The notes under the pieces are model-generated. The model made no database searches and was not told where the DNA came from. It worked only from the letters and a program-made list of their open reading frames with translations. The position numbers and the translations under genes are program-made. From NCBI GenBank assembly GCA_004794655.1, contig SMMW01000540.1, positions 1,220,001 to 1,284,000 on the forward strand: a stretch of DNA of 64,000 bases, read 5' to 3'. Source of the stretch: Marisa cornuarietis. Lineage: Eukaryota > Mollusca > Gastropoda > Architaenioglossa > Ampullariidae. Shown here in pieces: positions 30,515 to 43,900 of this stretch (the first letter of the stretch is position 1; each line of letters opens with the position of its first letter).

Positions 30515-31217
30515 CTGCAAGGAAACCCAAACGAAAAACATAAAAGTAGACTACAGCCGCCTCAAGACACCATTCATTCGTAGGACATACATCGCCGTTC
30601 TACTCACCTGTCTCAAACATGTTAGTCACGTGACTTTCAATGACAGCTGTTATTAGCTTGTTGTATGGACAACATTAGCTGGCATCAGCAACATATGGAT
30701 GTAAATAAAGTCTTCAACATTGAATTGTGTTCTGTGAATTGTAATACGGAAAAAAATAAATTGAAAAAAAGTCTTTAACATCTCAGGTCTGTCGAAATGT
30801 AATCACCACATAACAAGGTACATCTCAGTGAGGTGGGCGAGAGACTGTAACCTGTCCCCCTTCAGCTGTGCAATGAACAATAAGGCTAAGAAGCATTACG
30901 AGAATTTAAAACAAAATTCTTGAAAGGAACGAAAAACTTATGACGAAAAATATGAACGGGGTTATTTTATGGAGGTAGGTTGTATTGTTTACAAAGCAGT
31001 ATTCGGACGACAGCTTCAGCTTTCATCCCCACAGAGTGTGAAGAAGTTACAAGTGGTTCTCTTTTTACTTTAATGCTGATAATTGATAAGGGCATTGAAA
31101 ACGTGTAATGAAATAAAAAGTTTGAGAAATGTTGGCGCATGCTTTAAAGAAATGGATCTAGAAAGTCTTACAGACTATTCACTGTTTAGAGACAGACTGA
31201 CAGACAGGCTGTTACAA
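30515..31217 (-). other. intron 1 remnant of copy 3
   Basis: Matches 8,190-8,940 (copy 1). About 60 bases near 30,720-30,775 are extra and repeat the neighbouring 'aataaagtcttyaacat' string. No exon 1 is present. Confidence 0.55.
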
Positions 31218-31260
31218 CGCTGACTCCTGATTGGTCGCTTGTGCTGTTGGCCCAGTTCAC
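31218..31260 (-). promoter_or_regulatory. residual CCAAT segment of the copy 3 promoter
   Basis: Only the distal CCAAT (plus ATTGG at 31,230-31,234) remains. The GC box, second CCAAT and exon 1 are deleted, so the intron sequence joins directly at about 31,218. Confidence 0.45.
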
Positions 31261-32500
31261 CACACCCCTATCTCCCCACCTGGACTGCTGTTAGTCTGTT
31301 CTTTACTCCCACCCGTCTTCCCTCCCCTCCACCCCAATCCACCCCACACCCATTATGTCATCGTGAAGAATATTCTAGAGATCGTGTTGTTGTTTACTCA
31401 AAGGTCGACAAGAATATTCCTAATGACTGACCCTGTCAAGGCCGCCAGACTGAGTGACTTCGTCTTGTAGATATTCTTGGAATTCTTCATACTTGTTGCT
31501 TCACAAAGATCGATGGAGGGAATGAAAGTGAAAATAAGGAAAGTCTGATGATGTCTCGTGTAATGTCCTCCCACTTTGACTGGACTAGAGACTGTTCAGT
31601 CAACAACAAAACAACAACAATCAAAACAAAATAAAATCCCGCCAGCTACAGGTTACGATCCTTTAACATTATTGAGCTTCTATCAGTGGACCCGTGAGTC
31701 TGATGACGACTATAGGGATGTCAACAGCAGGAGGGCGGGGCCAGTAAGCCGTTTGCGATCACACCTCGTTTAGGTGTAAATGGAATCTTGACTGTAGCGA
31801 CACCCTGGGTGGTAGTCTCCCCTACCTAATTTGCCGCATTCAGGGTGGGTGCTGGGCTTATTTGTCCTGGAGGAACATGCTACGGCCCTCACCCTTTCTC
31901 CCCAACTCAAACGGTCCTCACCCTTTCTCCCCAACTCAACCAGAGATAACTACATAATTTTTTTTCCCTTATTTCTGACCTTAGAATGAAATTTTTTGTT
32001 TTACCTTCAGAAAATATTTTAGATATTACGGTATCATTACAATTCAGGGATACTACACGTGCATGTAAATCTTTCTCTCGCTCTATCTTAGTCTCTTGGC
32101 GCGCGTGCGTGCGTGTGTGTGTGTTGGGGGGGGGGAATGAGCTCAGTTACTATATATATATGTCTAGTTACAAAATGAGTTTAAGTTAACGATATGAGCA
32201 AGTGACACAATCTAAAGAATAAAACGAATAAAACACATTCTTACATCTAGACCATATATATGAACACCTACAGCATTCCTATCTCTCTCTCTCTCTCCCA
32301 CTGGTCAAACACATTATTACCTCACCCTCCCTCTCGAGATAGTTGGTCAGACCATGTCCCCCTCCTAAGTGAGCGAACAATAGGTTCATTAATTCTACAG
32401 GAGCCGCTTGAAGTCAAAAGAACGTGGTACAGTCCTTGTAGTAATGAATTAACTATTAGAAAAATCCAAGAAATTGATAAACACTCCGCTAAAAGGCATC
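31260..32500. repeat. block II counterpart of 9,090-10,340
   Basis: Contains dispersed repeat 1 (minus, about 31,690-32,060), a short Rex1-like 3' fragment (about 32,130-32,290) and dispersed repeat 2 (minus, about 32,310-32,470). No gene is seen. Confidence 0.6.
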
Positions 32501-33800
32501 ATCTTTGAGCCATGAAGCCTCGTCAGTCTCCCCCACCACCAACCTAAATGGATAAAGACCCGTAGAGCTTCGGGGGGCAAAAGTCGGGGGGGGGGAGCTA
32601 AGCATTCAACATAAGAAGGTTCTCAGGTGCGCCGGTGTCTTTCGTGTGAAGGTTACAGTGAGACAAGTTAGGTCCCACTGAAACAATTCTTATAACAACT
32701 CATATAAAAGCGATACAAAAGTTTGTCGTTGTTTTTTACTTATCAGCCACAAAAACACACTAAATATTTATTTCTGGTAGCGAAATGTTCTGCTTAAAAT
32801 GCCGTCAAAGCGCATGCGCTCGCCAAAATGTCGTTATGTCGTAACATGCTGATCAAAATGTCTTTCAAAATATTTCTTTTTTCTGTATTCGTCATCACTA
32901 TCGTTGTCGTCGACATTGTCGCCGCAGCCGCTCTTGCCACTGCCACCACTTTGGAGGTTGAAGATTTGTATCCCTTCAGTTGCTCTCGCCAACCCTCCAA
33001 TCCTCCCTTGAGCCCTCCCACACAAACACTCGCGACACAAAGCACGTGAAGCAAACTTGCAGTACTCCACTGTATTCAACTGCTTGGTGATTTCTGTGCA
33101 GACAGAGAAGCGAATCATGAAACACCTTCTACAACTATTGGTACTCATCAGTAGCCCTCGCAAGTTATCAGGCTTTTACATAAAATATATCGAGTGATCA
33201 AGCTGTTACTGAATCAAAACTCCATGTTCTTTTTAATCAGGCGATAGTGTACGTTTTTGCTGTTAATGTTGTTTGAGTTGACACCCGCTCCTTAGACTGC
33301 ACAGTGTCAACCAAGCGAATTAAGTTGTCAAACTAGTGGAGCAACACCTCACTGGTCAGACCTCTAGAACAATGCATCATTACAGACTTATCAGTGAATA
33401 GAAATGTAGCCTAGAGACAGACAGACCGACAGACAGACAAACAGACAGACAAACAGACAGACAGATAACAAGAATGACTGAATCGTAAGTGTAATGGATA
33501 TTCACCAATAGTTATTTGTTTCTTGGTGTAAGCACAGTATATTTAATGTGATTTGTTAATGTACGAACAGACTTTTCTCAATGCTAGGGAAATGTTACCC
33601 TGTGTGTGTTCGGTGCGTACGCTGGTTAGGGCTGGTTACCAAAACTGTGATAACAAGTGAAAAAAGCATTCTCTCGTATTTGTTGCCTTATAGATATTAT
33701 AGATGATTTAGTAACACATCACAATGAAATATAAAGGCACTAGACAAAATATCAGTGTACATTTTTATATTTGTGCGAGGACTTGTGTTCCTGTAATGAA
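32500..33800. repeat. block II counterpart of 10,400-11,940
   Basis: Matches block I with a deletion of about 290 bases near 33,275 (11,075-11,365 missing). An interrupted GACA run lies at 33,414-33,467. No gene is seen. Confidence 0.55.
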
Positions 33801-33804
33801 GTGG

Positions 33805-33995
33805 GTGGTCCGGTGGCACAGCGGTTAGCGCCTGTCACTAATACAGTGAGGGTTGGCTGTCCTGGGTTCAGCTCTCGTCTAGGGCACGCTGTTCTTTCTC
33901 TGCATGTGGTATCTGTTTACAAGGCTGGCTGCCTTGCCGTGGTATCGCCTTAGTTGCTGGCTCGGCGTAAAAAACCGATTTCCCCTCCCTTCCTC
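33805..33995 (+). mobile_element. tRNA-derived SINE, family 1 (block II copy)
   Basis: Near-identical to 11,945-12,135 with the same flanks, so it was present before the tandem duplication. Confidence 0.75.
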
Positions 33996-34149
33996 TCCTT
34001 TTTATATGCAATTATGGCACAAAATGTCGACCGCATGCTGCATGACATTCTCCCAACCACAACTTTCGTTTATCGAGTTTTTACACTTTTCTCTTTTCAG
34101 CTTCTTTATTTTTTCTTTACAAAGGAATACTCGTTGTTTCTATAATCTT

Positions 34150-34400
34150 AAGAGTTTATGGTACTAAGGGGAGTAGAGCTGGCACGTGAGGCCAGAAACT
34201 GCATCACCGTGTGACCTGCCCCAGTGAGCCACTCTCGGTTTTGATTCCGTACAGACTGCATGCCATGGACCTCCCTTACGGTAGGCAGTAGTAGGTAACT
34301 GTCGTAAAGTCATTCAAAATCGCCTCCAAAAGCCATCTTCGAGAAACGAAGATTGACGGCAGCAAGTTGATCCGCAGACTTCTACATGGACACATCAGCC
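34150..34400 (-). pseudogene. MAFGGD segment, block II minus copy
   Basis: On minus the frame MAFGGDFE is followed directly by TGA. The remainder still resembles 25,310-25,430. Confidence 0.4.
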
Positions 34401-34554
34401 ACTAACACAAAACAGAAAAACCTGCACACGAAGTTTGTCACAGGAGCTCAGCATCAAAATAAAAATAAAAGGGGAAAGACTGGCACTGAGTGCGAGCAGA
34501 AAACTTGAGTCGAAGGCAGCCCATGTGGCCATTTAGAAGGATGGAAGCAGTCAT

Positions 34555-35480
34555 AACGAGGGGCAAGATTGTGAGCAGTTATAACTAGGGGCAAGGATTT
34601 TAGCAGTTATAACTAGGGGCAAGGATTTTAGCAGTTATAACTAGGGGCAAGGTTGTGAGCAGTTATAACTAGGGGCAAGGTTGAGAACAGTTATAACTAC
34701 AAGGAAAGTTGGGAGCAATTACAAACATGCGCAAAAGGTTGGGAGCACTTATAACTATAAGTGTAAGGTTGGGAGCAGTTATAACTATAAGTGTAAGGTT
34801 TGGAGCAGTTATAACTATAAGTGTAAGGTTGGGAGCGGTTATAACTATAAGTAAAAGGTATATAGAGCAGTTATAACTATAAGTGTAAGGTTTGGAGCAG
34901 TTATAACTATAAGTGTAAGGTTGGGAGCGGTTATAACTATAAGTAAAAGGTATATAGAGCAGTTATAACTATAAGTGTAAGGTTTGGAGCAGTTATAACT
35001 ATAAGTGTAAGGTTGGGAGCGGTTATAACTATAAGTAAAAGGTATATAGAGCAGTTATAACTGTAAGTGTAAGGTTGGGAGCAGTTATAACTATAAGTGT
35101 AAGGTTGGGAGCAGTTATAACTATAAGTGTAAGGTTGGGAGCAGTTATAACTATAAGTGTAAGGTTGGAAGCAGTTATAACTATAAGTGTAAGGTTGGAA
35201 GCAGTTATAACTATAAGTGTAAGGTTGGGAGCGGTTATAACTATAAGTAAAAGGTATATAGAGCAGTTATAACTATAAGTGTAAGGTTGGGAGCAAATAT
35301 AACTATAAGTGTAAGGTTGGAAGCAGTTATAACTATAAGTGTAAGGTTGGGAGCGGTTATAACTATAAGTAAAAGGTATATAGAGCAGTTATAGCTATAA
35401 GTGTAAGGTTGGGAGCAGTTATAACTATAAGTGTAAGGTTGGGAGCAGTTATAACTATCGACGGAAGGTTCGGAGCAGTT
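34555..35480. repeat. 30 bp minisatellite, block II left array
   Basis: Units carry 'gtaaggttgggagcagttat'. A higher-order pattern recurs in which 'aaaaggtatatagagcagtt' replaces the normal start of a unit roughly every three or so units. It is homologous to 12,715-13,795, which has that variant only twice. Confidence 0.95.
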
Positions 35481-35499
35481 CTTACTAAGGCAGGTCACC

Positions 35500-36055
35500 T
35501 TTTTTTCTCGACGTTTAAATCACAGTAAATGTCCTAGAAACATTATCACCACTGCGACGATGCCAAGGACGACGATCATGAGGACGAATACGGAAAAATA
35601 TTTTGAGAAACATTTTGATCAGCATATTACATTCTAAGAAATAACGACATTTCGAGGGCATACAGTTTAACGACATTTTGACCAGAACATTTCGCTATTA
35701 GAAGTAAACGTTTGGTGTTTCTTGTGGCTGATAAGTGACTTAGAAAATGTAATTATTTGTTTCGGCTTTTATATGAGTGTTGTATAAACTGTCTGTAAGG
35801 TTTGTGTCCATGGGACCTAACTTGTCTCCCTGTGCTGTAACCTTGACACGACAGTTGTGTGACTCGGGATAAGAACCGTCGGTGTTTCTACGCTGTAAAA
35901 ATTAGTCCTGATCGTTATCCTTCCCTCATCGCTGACACTTCACAGCATCGCTAGTCCAGACACATCAGTGGCGATGTCGGGTCTGACAATCAGGAGGCGA
36001 TGTGTGATGTAACAGTTCAAGTGACACCAGTGAACCTAGGAGTGAGAACAACTGA
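35500..36055 (+). repeat. duplicated spacer
   Basis: Matches 13,800-14,165 plus about 200 further bases (35,600-35,830) that are missing in block I. No gene is seen. Confidence 0.5.
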
Positions 36056-36059
36056 TGTT

Positions 36060-36620
36060 GAATAAGTGCTTAGCTCCCCCGACTTCCCGAAAACAGAGCC
36101 GGGGAACCGATTACTTGCCCGCCGGAGCTCTGGGGGTTTTAACGAGCCGTTTAGGTTGGTGGTGGGGGGAGACTGGTGAGGTTTTAGTGCTCAAAGATGA
36201 TCCCTTTTAGCGGAGTGGTTGCAGTTTCTTTGATTTTTAATTCAGTCCCCAAGGGCTGTACGACACTTTTTTGACTTCAAGCGGCTCCTGAAGGATTAAT
36301 GAACACATTGTTCGCTCACCTAGGAGGGGGACAAGGTCTGACCGACTATCTCGAGAGGAAAGGTGAGGTAATAATGTTCGCCTGGGAGTGAGAACAAATG
36401 TTGAATGCTTAGCTCCCTCCGACTTCCCGAAGACAGGGCCGGGAAACCGATTAATTGTCCGCCGGAGCTCTATGGGTGTGAATTCATTGCCCCAAGGGCT
36501 GTACTTAACCTCAAGCGGCTTCTGTAGGATTAATGAACCTATTCTTCGCTCACTTAGGAGGGGGACATGGTCTGGGTGACTATCTCGAGAGGGAGGGTGA
36601 GGTAATAATGTGTTTGACCA
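36060..36620 (+). repeat. dispersed repeat 2, two adjacent copies (block II)
   Basis: Counterpart of 14,170-14,740 with the same internal organisation. Confidence 0.7.
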
Positions 36621-36835
36621 GTGGATGCACTGGCTACAATCATCAACATTTTTGAAGCCATGACATAATGGTGGACACAGGGATGTGGTGCTCGCTTAGA
36701 GATCGTCACTGACACTGTTTCTCAAACTTTGAGACTGATTTCTCATTTTCATCTTCCATATCAAATGGTTTGTGTGGATAGTGGATTTTTTTTTACTTGC
36801 ACACAGCAGAGGACTTATGTAAATAGTCATTATGG

Positions 36836-37290
36836 TTGACTCTGTTGCAGGAACATAAGAAAGATCATGTTCATGCTCTAACAAATTTTGTACAATGGTG
36901 CGACGAGAACTTTCTGGAGTGAAATGTAGATGAAAAGAAATGAACATAGCTTTTAGAGGAGAATCAAAGATGGTACTGATGCTCTCAGTGTGATACAAAG
37001 TAAACCTGTTGAAACTGTTCACTCCTTCAGGTACCTAGACACTGTTTATGATTGCCAGTTCAAATGGAATATAAACACCGAACACGGTTAAACGAGGCCA
37101 GCAAAGACTGTATCTTCTACGAAAGGCAAATAGTTGTACAGTCAGCAAAGCAACCTTGGGCTGTTTCTATCAGTCATTTATTGAGTCTTTTATCCTTTTC
37201 TTTTGTAAGCTCGTTCTGCTGTCTGTCTGTCTTCCCATGACAGGAAAAGTCTGAACAATATTGTCCATATCTGTTCTAAGATATTTGTTG
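36836..37290 (+). mobile_element. Rex1-like LINE fragment, block II copy
   Basis: Matches 15,070-15,600. The RT motif 4 and catalytic-box part (14,941-15,070 in block I) is missing: the sequence jumps from 'gtcattat' to 'ggttgactctgttg'. The 3' end is also lost near 37,305. Confidence 0.6.
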
Positions 37291-37304
37291 AAAAGCAGAG
37301 GGTG

Positions 37305-38050
37305 TCCTGATACGAAAGGGCCTGCTACTCGACTGTCTCATCACACGAGAGGGTCTGTTATCAGCTTTCTTAAGGTCAGGTATCATTGTTATTTGCTGTA
37401 TCGTTTGATTAAGCTTAAATTTTATAAGGATTAATGTGGAAGAACGAAAGATCGTGAATGACGTCAGTTGTTCGGAAGACGTGTATGAGTGATGTAAAAA
37501 AGTGAAGGAAATGACGTGGGAGAGCGCGAGCAAGGAGTTAGTCAGGTAGGAGAAGGGAGAGGTTTAGGACGGAAAGACAAGTAGAGTAGGAATTAAAAGA
37601 AGAATTTGTTGAGTAGGGCGTTTGAGTAGGGCGTGTAGGAGTATATAGATCGATTAGGTGAGTAGGTATTCTTGTAGATATTCAGAAAGGCAGGACTCAA
37701 AGGTTAGGGATTTTATTATTTTAAAGTAATCTGGATGTAGGAATCGTTTTTTAAGTGACTTTTCATTTGTGTATTTTTCTTGTTTTCTTCTTTTATTCAT
37801 ACTTAGTAAAGCAGAGAGATTCGTTAGGCAAATCATTCTTTTCTTTTAATTTGTGTGAAAGAACACGTATTTGTCAGGCTCCGTGTATGTGTTGAAAGGA
37901 CTGAGTGACTGATACACTGCGCGGTGGTCGTGACACTTATCATAGGAAAAGTCCTGCTAGTCACGGTATAGTCAAACACGTGGCACGTGTGGCTTTGCTT
38001 CTCTCAGCATGGCAGGGCGGTTTGTCCTCAACGACACATGAAAACGTGAA
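37305..38050. repeat. block II counterpart of 16,055-16,835
   Basis: Contains the inverted arm to 44,590-45,080 and TGACGTCA near 37,458. No gene is seen. Confidence 0.6.
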
Positions 38051-38059
38051 AGAAATATA

Positions 38060-38250
38060 CAAATAAACCCAGCACCCACCTTGAATGCAGCAAATTAGGT
38101 AGGGGAGGCTACAACGCTAGATGTCGCTGCAGTCTAGATTCCATTTACACCTGAACGAGGTACACCCCGCTGTTGACATCCCTATACTCGTCATCAGCCT
38201 CAAGGCTCCACTGATAGAAGCTCAATATTAAAGGATTTTAACCTGTAGCT
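38060..38250 (+). repeat. dispersed repeat 1, right half
   Basis: Matches 17,140-17,330. The left half and the (CA)n run of block I are absent here. Confidence 0.65.
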
Positions 38251-38267
38251 GGCGGGAGTTTGTTTTG

Positions 38268-38271
<4 letters not shown>

Positions 38272-38341
<70 letters not shown>
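38272..38341. repeat. (GATT)n microsatellite
   Basis: About 17 perfect units. Confidence 0.95.
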
Positions 38342-38342
<1 letters not shown>

Positions 38343-38690
38343 TGAAAACTTGAGTCGGAGGTAGCCCATGTGGCCATTTAGAAGGACGGATGCAGTCATA
38401 ACTAGGTGCAAAGTTGTGAGCAGTGATCACTAGGGGAAAGCCTCCTTTAGCTAACTAAACATAAATCACTGTAAATCACAAAGACTGACATACAGTGCGA
38501 GCAGAGAAGGTGAGTCGGAGGCAGCCTGTGGAGCCTGCAGAATGACGGGAGCAGTTATAACTACGGGCATAAGAAGAGGGGCAGCTATAACTAAGGGCAA
38601 GGATGTGAGAAGTTATCAATAGGGACAAGATTAAGAGCAACTACAAGGAAAGTTGGGAATAACAATACTACTACTACTACTACTATTATA
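38342..38690. repeat. extra copy of the minisatellite left flank
   Basis: 'cttgagtcggaggtagccca' matches 12,658 and 34,505. A few decayed 30 bp units follow. This segment and 39,109-39,575 form a third copy of the 12.65-14.1 kb region, found only in block II. Confidence 0.55.
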
Positions 38691-39108
38691 TAATAATAAT
38701 AATTTATTAATAATAATAATAATAAAGATTTGTATAGCACATATTCACACTCATAGAGAGCATGCTCTTAGCGCTTAAAAGAAGGAAGAGACATGGACTA
38801 CATGGATAGAACACGAGGGACAGAAGAATAAACAACAATACTGACGACAAACAGAAAACAAAGATAGAAAACACAGAAAGACACCAAGTAACAGGAACAG
38901 AGAATATAGTGATTCTGCAGAGAAAGATGGGTAGACAAGTAGCAAGAGCAGAAGGGGGGAGGGTAAGAAGGACGAACATTGTGTGGACTGTGTTAGGAGT
39001 AATGCTCAAGGAAGAGGTGCGTTTTCAGTGCAGATTTGAAAGATTCAATTGTAGGAAGGTGGCAGATATGGAAAGGGAGAGAGTTCCATTGTTTTGCTGC
39101 ACAGTAGC
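38690..39108 (-). mobile_element. 5'-truncated CR1/L2-like LINE, 3' end only
   Basis: The reverse complement matches the last 400 or so bases of the LINE at 47.48-50.19 kb, starting within the codons for [10 protein letters not shown] and ending at the (ATT)n tail. It splits the minisatellite-derived segment (left part ends near 38,670, right part resumes at 39,109). Confidence 0.8.
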
Positions 39109-39573
39109 ACTGCGACGATATCGACGACGACGATCATGAGGACGAATACGGAAAAATATTTTGAAAAAAATTAGTATCAGCATATTACGGTGTAAGAAAT
39201 AACGACATGTCGGCGAGCGCATACAGTTTAACGGCATTTTGACCAGAACATTTCGCTATCAGAAATAAATGTTTGGTGTATTTTGTGGCTGATAAGTGAC
39301 TTAGAAAATGTAATCATTTCTTTCGGTTTTTATATGAGTTGTTGTATAAACTGTCTGTAAGGTTTGTGTCCATGGGACCTAACTTGTCTCCGTGTGCTGT
39401 AACCTTGACACGAGAGTCGTGTGACTCGGGATAAGAACCATCTGTGTTTCTACGCTGTAAAAATTAGTCCTGATCGTTATCCTTCCCTCATCGCTGACAC
39501 TTCACAGCATCGCTAGTCCAGACACATCAGTGGTGATGTCGGGTCTGACAATCAGGAGGCGATGTGTGATGTA
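39109..39573 (+). repeat. third copy of the spacer right of the minisatellite
   Basis: Matches 13,850-14,135 and 35,550-36,010. No gene is seen. Confidence 0.6.
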
Positions 39574-39598
39574 ACACACACACACACACACACACACA

Positions 39599-39642
<44 letters not shown>

Positions 39643-39644
39643 CG
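39574..39644. repeat. (CA)n-(CACG)n compound microsatellite
   Basis: A CA run changes abruptly to about 11 CGCA units. Confidence 0.95.
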
Positions 39645-39890
39645 GAGCTCTTGGGGTCTTAACGAGCCATTTAGGTTGGTGGTGGGGGGAGACTGTTGAA
39701 GTTTTAGGGCTCAAAGATGATCCTTTTAGGGGAGTGCTTGCAGTTTCTTTGAGTTTTAATTCATTCCCCCAAGGGCTGTACCTGACTTCAAGCGGTTTCT
39801 GTAGGATTAATGAACCTTTTGTTCGCTCACTTAGGATGGGGAAAAGGTCTGGCTGACTATCTGGATTGGTAGGGTGAGATAATAATGTGT
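39645..39890 (+). repeat. dispersed repeat 2
   Basis: Begins at 'ggagctcttggggtcttaac' and ends 'gagataataatgtg'; related to 14,230-14,480. Confidence 0.65.
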
Positions 39891-39939
39891 GGATACAGTG
39901 GTTACAATCATCAACATTTTTTAAAGCCGTGAGCAAGAG

Positions 39940-40360
39940 AGAGATAGAGAGAGAGCGAAAAAAAGATTTAAATGCACGTGTAGTATCTCTGAGAATTTTA
40001 ATGATACTGTCACATCTAAAATATATTCTGAAGGCAAAAGAAAAACAATTTCATTCTAAGGTCAGAAATAATGAAAAAACCTATTGTTATGTAGTTATCT
40101 TTGGTTGAGTTGGGGAGAAGGGTTGAAGGGTGAAGGGCCAGGGCCGCAGCATGTTTACTCAGAACAAATAAACCCAGCACCCACCCTGAATGCGGCAAAT
40201 TAGGTAGGGGAGGCTACCACACCATGTGGCACTGCAGTCAAGATTCCATTTACACCTGAACGAGGTGTGATCGTAAAGGGCTTACTCGCCCTCCCTCTGT
40301 TGACATCCCTATAGTCATCATCAGCCTTAGGCCCCAACTGATAGAAGCTCAATATTAAAA
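39940..40360 (+). repeat. dispersed repeat 1, full copy
   Basis: Uninterrupted left and right halves joined at 'gaacaaataaacccagcacc' (near 40,160-40,180). Confidence 0.75.
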
Positions 40361-40599
40361 GTATCAGGATGTTGGGTGGAATGTTGGTGGTTCCAGTCCG
40401 GACACAGCCGTTTTAACCTAAGCTATCGACCAGGTTTCCGCGCGGCCCAAAGTAAACAGCAACACGATCTGTACAATATTCTTGACGATGACATAAAGGG
40501 TGTGGGGTGGATTGGGGTGGAGGGAGGAAAGAATGGTGGGAGTAAAGAACAGAGTAACAGCAATGCAGGTGGGGAGATAGGGGTGTTGTGAACTGGGCC

Positions 40600-40715
40600 A
40601 ACAGCACAAGCGACCAATCAGGAGTCAGCGGCGATTACAGCTCCGCCCCCTCTCTCGCAACAACTGCTCGTTGCTCGCTCCTCGCCACCGCTTCCCGTCA
40701 TCCGATTGGTGGAGA
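40600..40715 (+). promoter_or_regulatory. promoter region of copy 4
   Basis: CCAAT at 40,614-40,618, a GC box (ccgccccc) at 40,643-40,650 and ATTGG at 40,705-40,709, in the same arrangement as upstream of copy 2. Confidence 0.5.
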
Positions 40716-40960
40716 CGGCACTTGGCCCGCCCTCATGCACCTCAAGACCATCCCATCATTGTCAGTCATCTACCTATGAACGTCTTTGTCTTGATTATGT
40801 CTGATTAGCAAAAGACAGGTACCATCGACAAAAACGGGTATATTGGAAGTTGGCACACTTACCAGGACAGTTTGTGATCAGCTCGCGACACAGAAACACG
40901 ACAACGGAGATTCTACTGATCTACCCAGTGATACCCGACTCAACTTGCAAGTGTTCGAGA

Positions 40961-43900
40961 ATGTCATCCTTTCGACAGCGTTTGGAAAGTAAGAAGATTG
41001 TTGTAACAGCCTGTCTGTCGGTCTGTCTCTAAACAGTGAATAGTCTGTGTGTAAGACTTTCTACATCCATTTCTTCAAAGCATGCGCCAAAATTTCTCAG
41101 ACTTTTTATTTCCATTCACAGGAATTCATTTCTTTATGTCACGTTTAAAATATTTCCCAGTCTCCTGTGCGGCTCTTTTCCGTATTTCCAGCAACTCAAA
41201 TCTAGTCTAAATTTTTCTTAACAAAATTCATGACACGTTTATCAATGCCCCTATCAATAATCAGCATTAAAGTAGCGAGAGAACCACTTGTAACTTCTTC
41301 ACACTCTGTGGGGATGTAAGCTGATGCAGAAAGAAATCTGTAAACACAGCAGCCTCGTGTAAACATTGATGTGTGTCCGGTCGCAACAGGCGATGATAGT
41401 CTTTTAGTAAAGACTCGGAATACGCACAACCCAACGCACCTGCATTGTTCATGTACAGCCTCGTTGTCTTTAAGATTAAGAAAACAACTCGATAACGACG
41501 ACCCCGTTCTCCAGTATCAAACGTGGTTATCAGGCATCGTAGACGTTTCACTGTCGCTCCAACCCCGTCTGCACCGCAGTAGACGAGGCTGAAAAAAAAA
41601 AAAAAAACATGGAGCAGGCAGGAAGTTGTCAACACATCGGAAAACATATTTGTGATATTTGTTCTGTGGTTTAATGCCGGTTTGTCGACGTGTGAAGAGT
41701 TATAACGATTCATTTTAACAAACCCTTTTGTTTATTTGAGGTAGAGCGTATATATTATATGACATGTATTAGCAGTATGTGGATAGTGTCCCTTTTCTTA
41801 AAAGACAACAATTTCTTTTTGTAAAATTCGAGAAATTCGCAGTCGTCCGAATAATGCTTTGTAAACTATACAACCTACCTCAATAAAATAACCCCGTTCA
41901 TATTTTTCGTCGTTAATTTTTTTGTCCTTTCAAGAATTTTGTTTTACCTTCTCGTAATGCTTCTTAGCCTTATTGTTCTTTGCACAGCTGTGGGGGGACA
42001 GGTTACAGTCTCTCGCCCACCTCCCTGAGATGTACCTTGTTATGTGGTGATTACATTTCGACAGACCTGAGATGTTAAAGACTTTATTTACATCCATATG
42101 TTGCCGATGCCAGCTAATGTTGTCCATACAAAAAGCTAATAACAGCTGTCATTGAAAGTCACGTGACTAACATGTTTAAGACGAGTGAGTAGAACGGCGA
42201 TGTATGTCCTAAGGATGAGAGGTGTCTTGAGGCGGCTGTAGTTTACTTTTATGTTTTTCGTTTGGGTTTTTTTTTGCAGAAACCTGGTATTACTTGGATT
42301 ATACGGGACGCCTTGTTCCTATGGGTCTCTCACCATTGCCGCCACCCCGTCCACAGACCCCACCCCCTCCACAGATCCCACCCCCTACTGCGTTGCCCCC
42401 GATTTACCCTCACAACGTTGATTTGAGGCCCCCGGTTACCACGGACCTGCATTCTGCGGTTCCGGCTTTTGACAGGTATCACGTGCCAGACTTACAAACG
42501 GCACAGAGACCCACATTCCCACCTCCTCTTCTGATGCCACGAAACTTAGGGAATGAGAACAACAGAGATGCTGAAATGGAACACAAAGCTGATAACACCA
42601 TCAAGATGCCCGCCGATGCGGCGATAACACACATCAAGCGGGTGTTGGCATCATACGGCATGGAGGGCGACCCCTGCCCAAGCATTCTGGAAATAATAAA
42701 CGTAAGTAGTCAGTAGACTGGTCACCCTAGAGAAAGAACAATAACCACTGAACCAATAAAAGGAATAATAGTTGAAAGAAAAAATATACTAACAAAGAAG
42801 CAAATGAGTAATCGAATGAGTGATGAAGTGCATGAATGAATAAATAAGAAAAGAAATGAAAACTGTAAGAAAAAGATAACGAAGGCAAAGATTCAGCCAC
42901 AAACTTTGCAGTCCGTGAGGTCTTTCTGTGAAGCTAAATATCAAATAATGGCCAAACACTCGTGTGAGATGGCAGCTCATGGTCTTTGAATGTTTTTTTC
43001 AGAGCGCCGACAAGGAAGAACTTCTTGTCATAATCAACCATGGAATGGGGATAGTAAACCCCGCCTTCAGGAAAATGGTCATTCCTCCTTTGGAGGGTGA
43101 GTTTAGTAAGAAGAGTGTGGTGTAGTAAGAAGAACATTTTTCATCAAGTATTGAAATAAAATAATATTCTCATCTAAAGAAAATATGGAAAGCAACTATA
43201 ATTTTTTGTTAAAAAAGGCAAAGAAAGAGAGAGAGAGAGAGAGAGAGGAAACAGTAGACAGTTGTTAATGACCTTTTGCTGTTGTGCAGTGCCCGGCTCC
43301 TTCAGGTGCTCGAGGTGCCGAAAGGATTTGAAAAGTGCAAAATGTTTAAGGAGGCATGAAGAAAATCATGTGCCGGTCAAACATTTTGCGTGTCTTTTCT
43401 GCGGCAAAGGGTTTAACGATGTGTATGACCTGAAGCGCCATACAAGAACACACACAGGTGAGTGGTCACTCTGTCCTGGGTTGTCTGTTAAACAACAAGT
43501 CGTGTGAGAGGTTTGCTTTCTTGTGCTTTTCCCAGTCATTTCAGGTTTTCTTGCTGAAATTCGAATCAATTTAACTATTTTAGTTTTGCACGAATATTTT
43601 TTTGCTTTTCCACGAAAGTCATTTTTGAAGTTGACATTTTACGTTTCGTTTTGTTTCAAAAATAGTAAACACCGGATTTTTGTTGTTTTTGTTGTTAGGA
43701 AGCCTGCCGTTCACGTGTCCTGTGGTCCCGTGCATTAAAGCCTTCGCCCAGAGAATCACGATGGAGAATCACATGGCAAAAGTGCATGGAGTACAGATAC
43801 CCTACGGAAAGAATGAGCGGCGGCCATGTCTGTGTGTCTGTGAGCTCTGTCAACAGACCTTTACAAGTCGACAGGAGCTTGAGCAGCACAAGATGACCCC

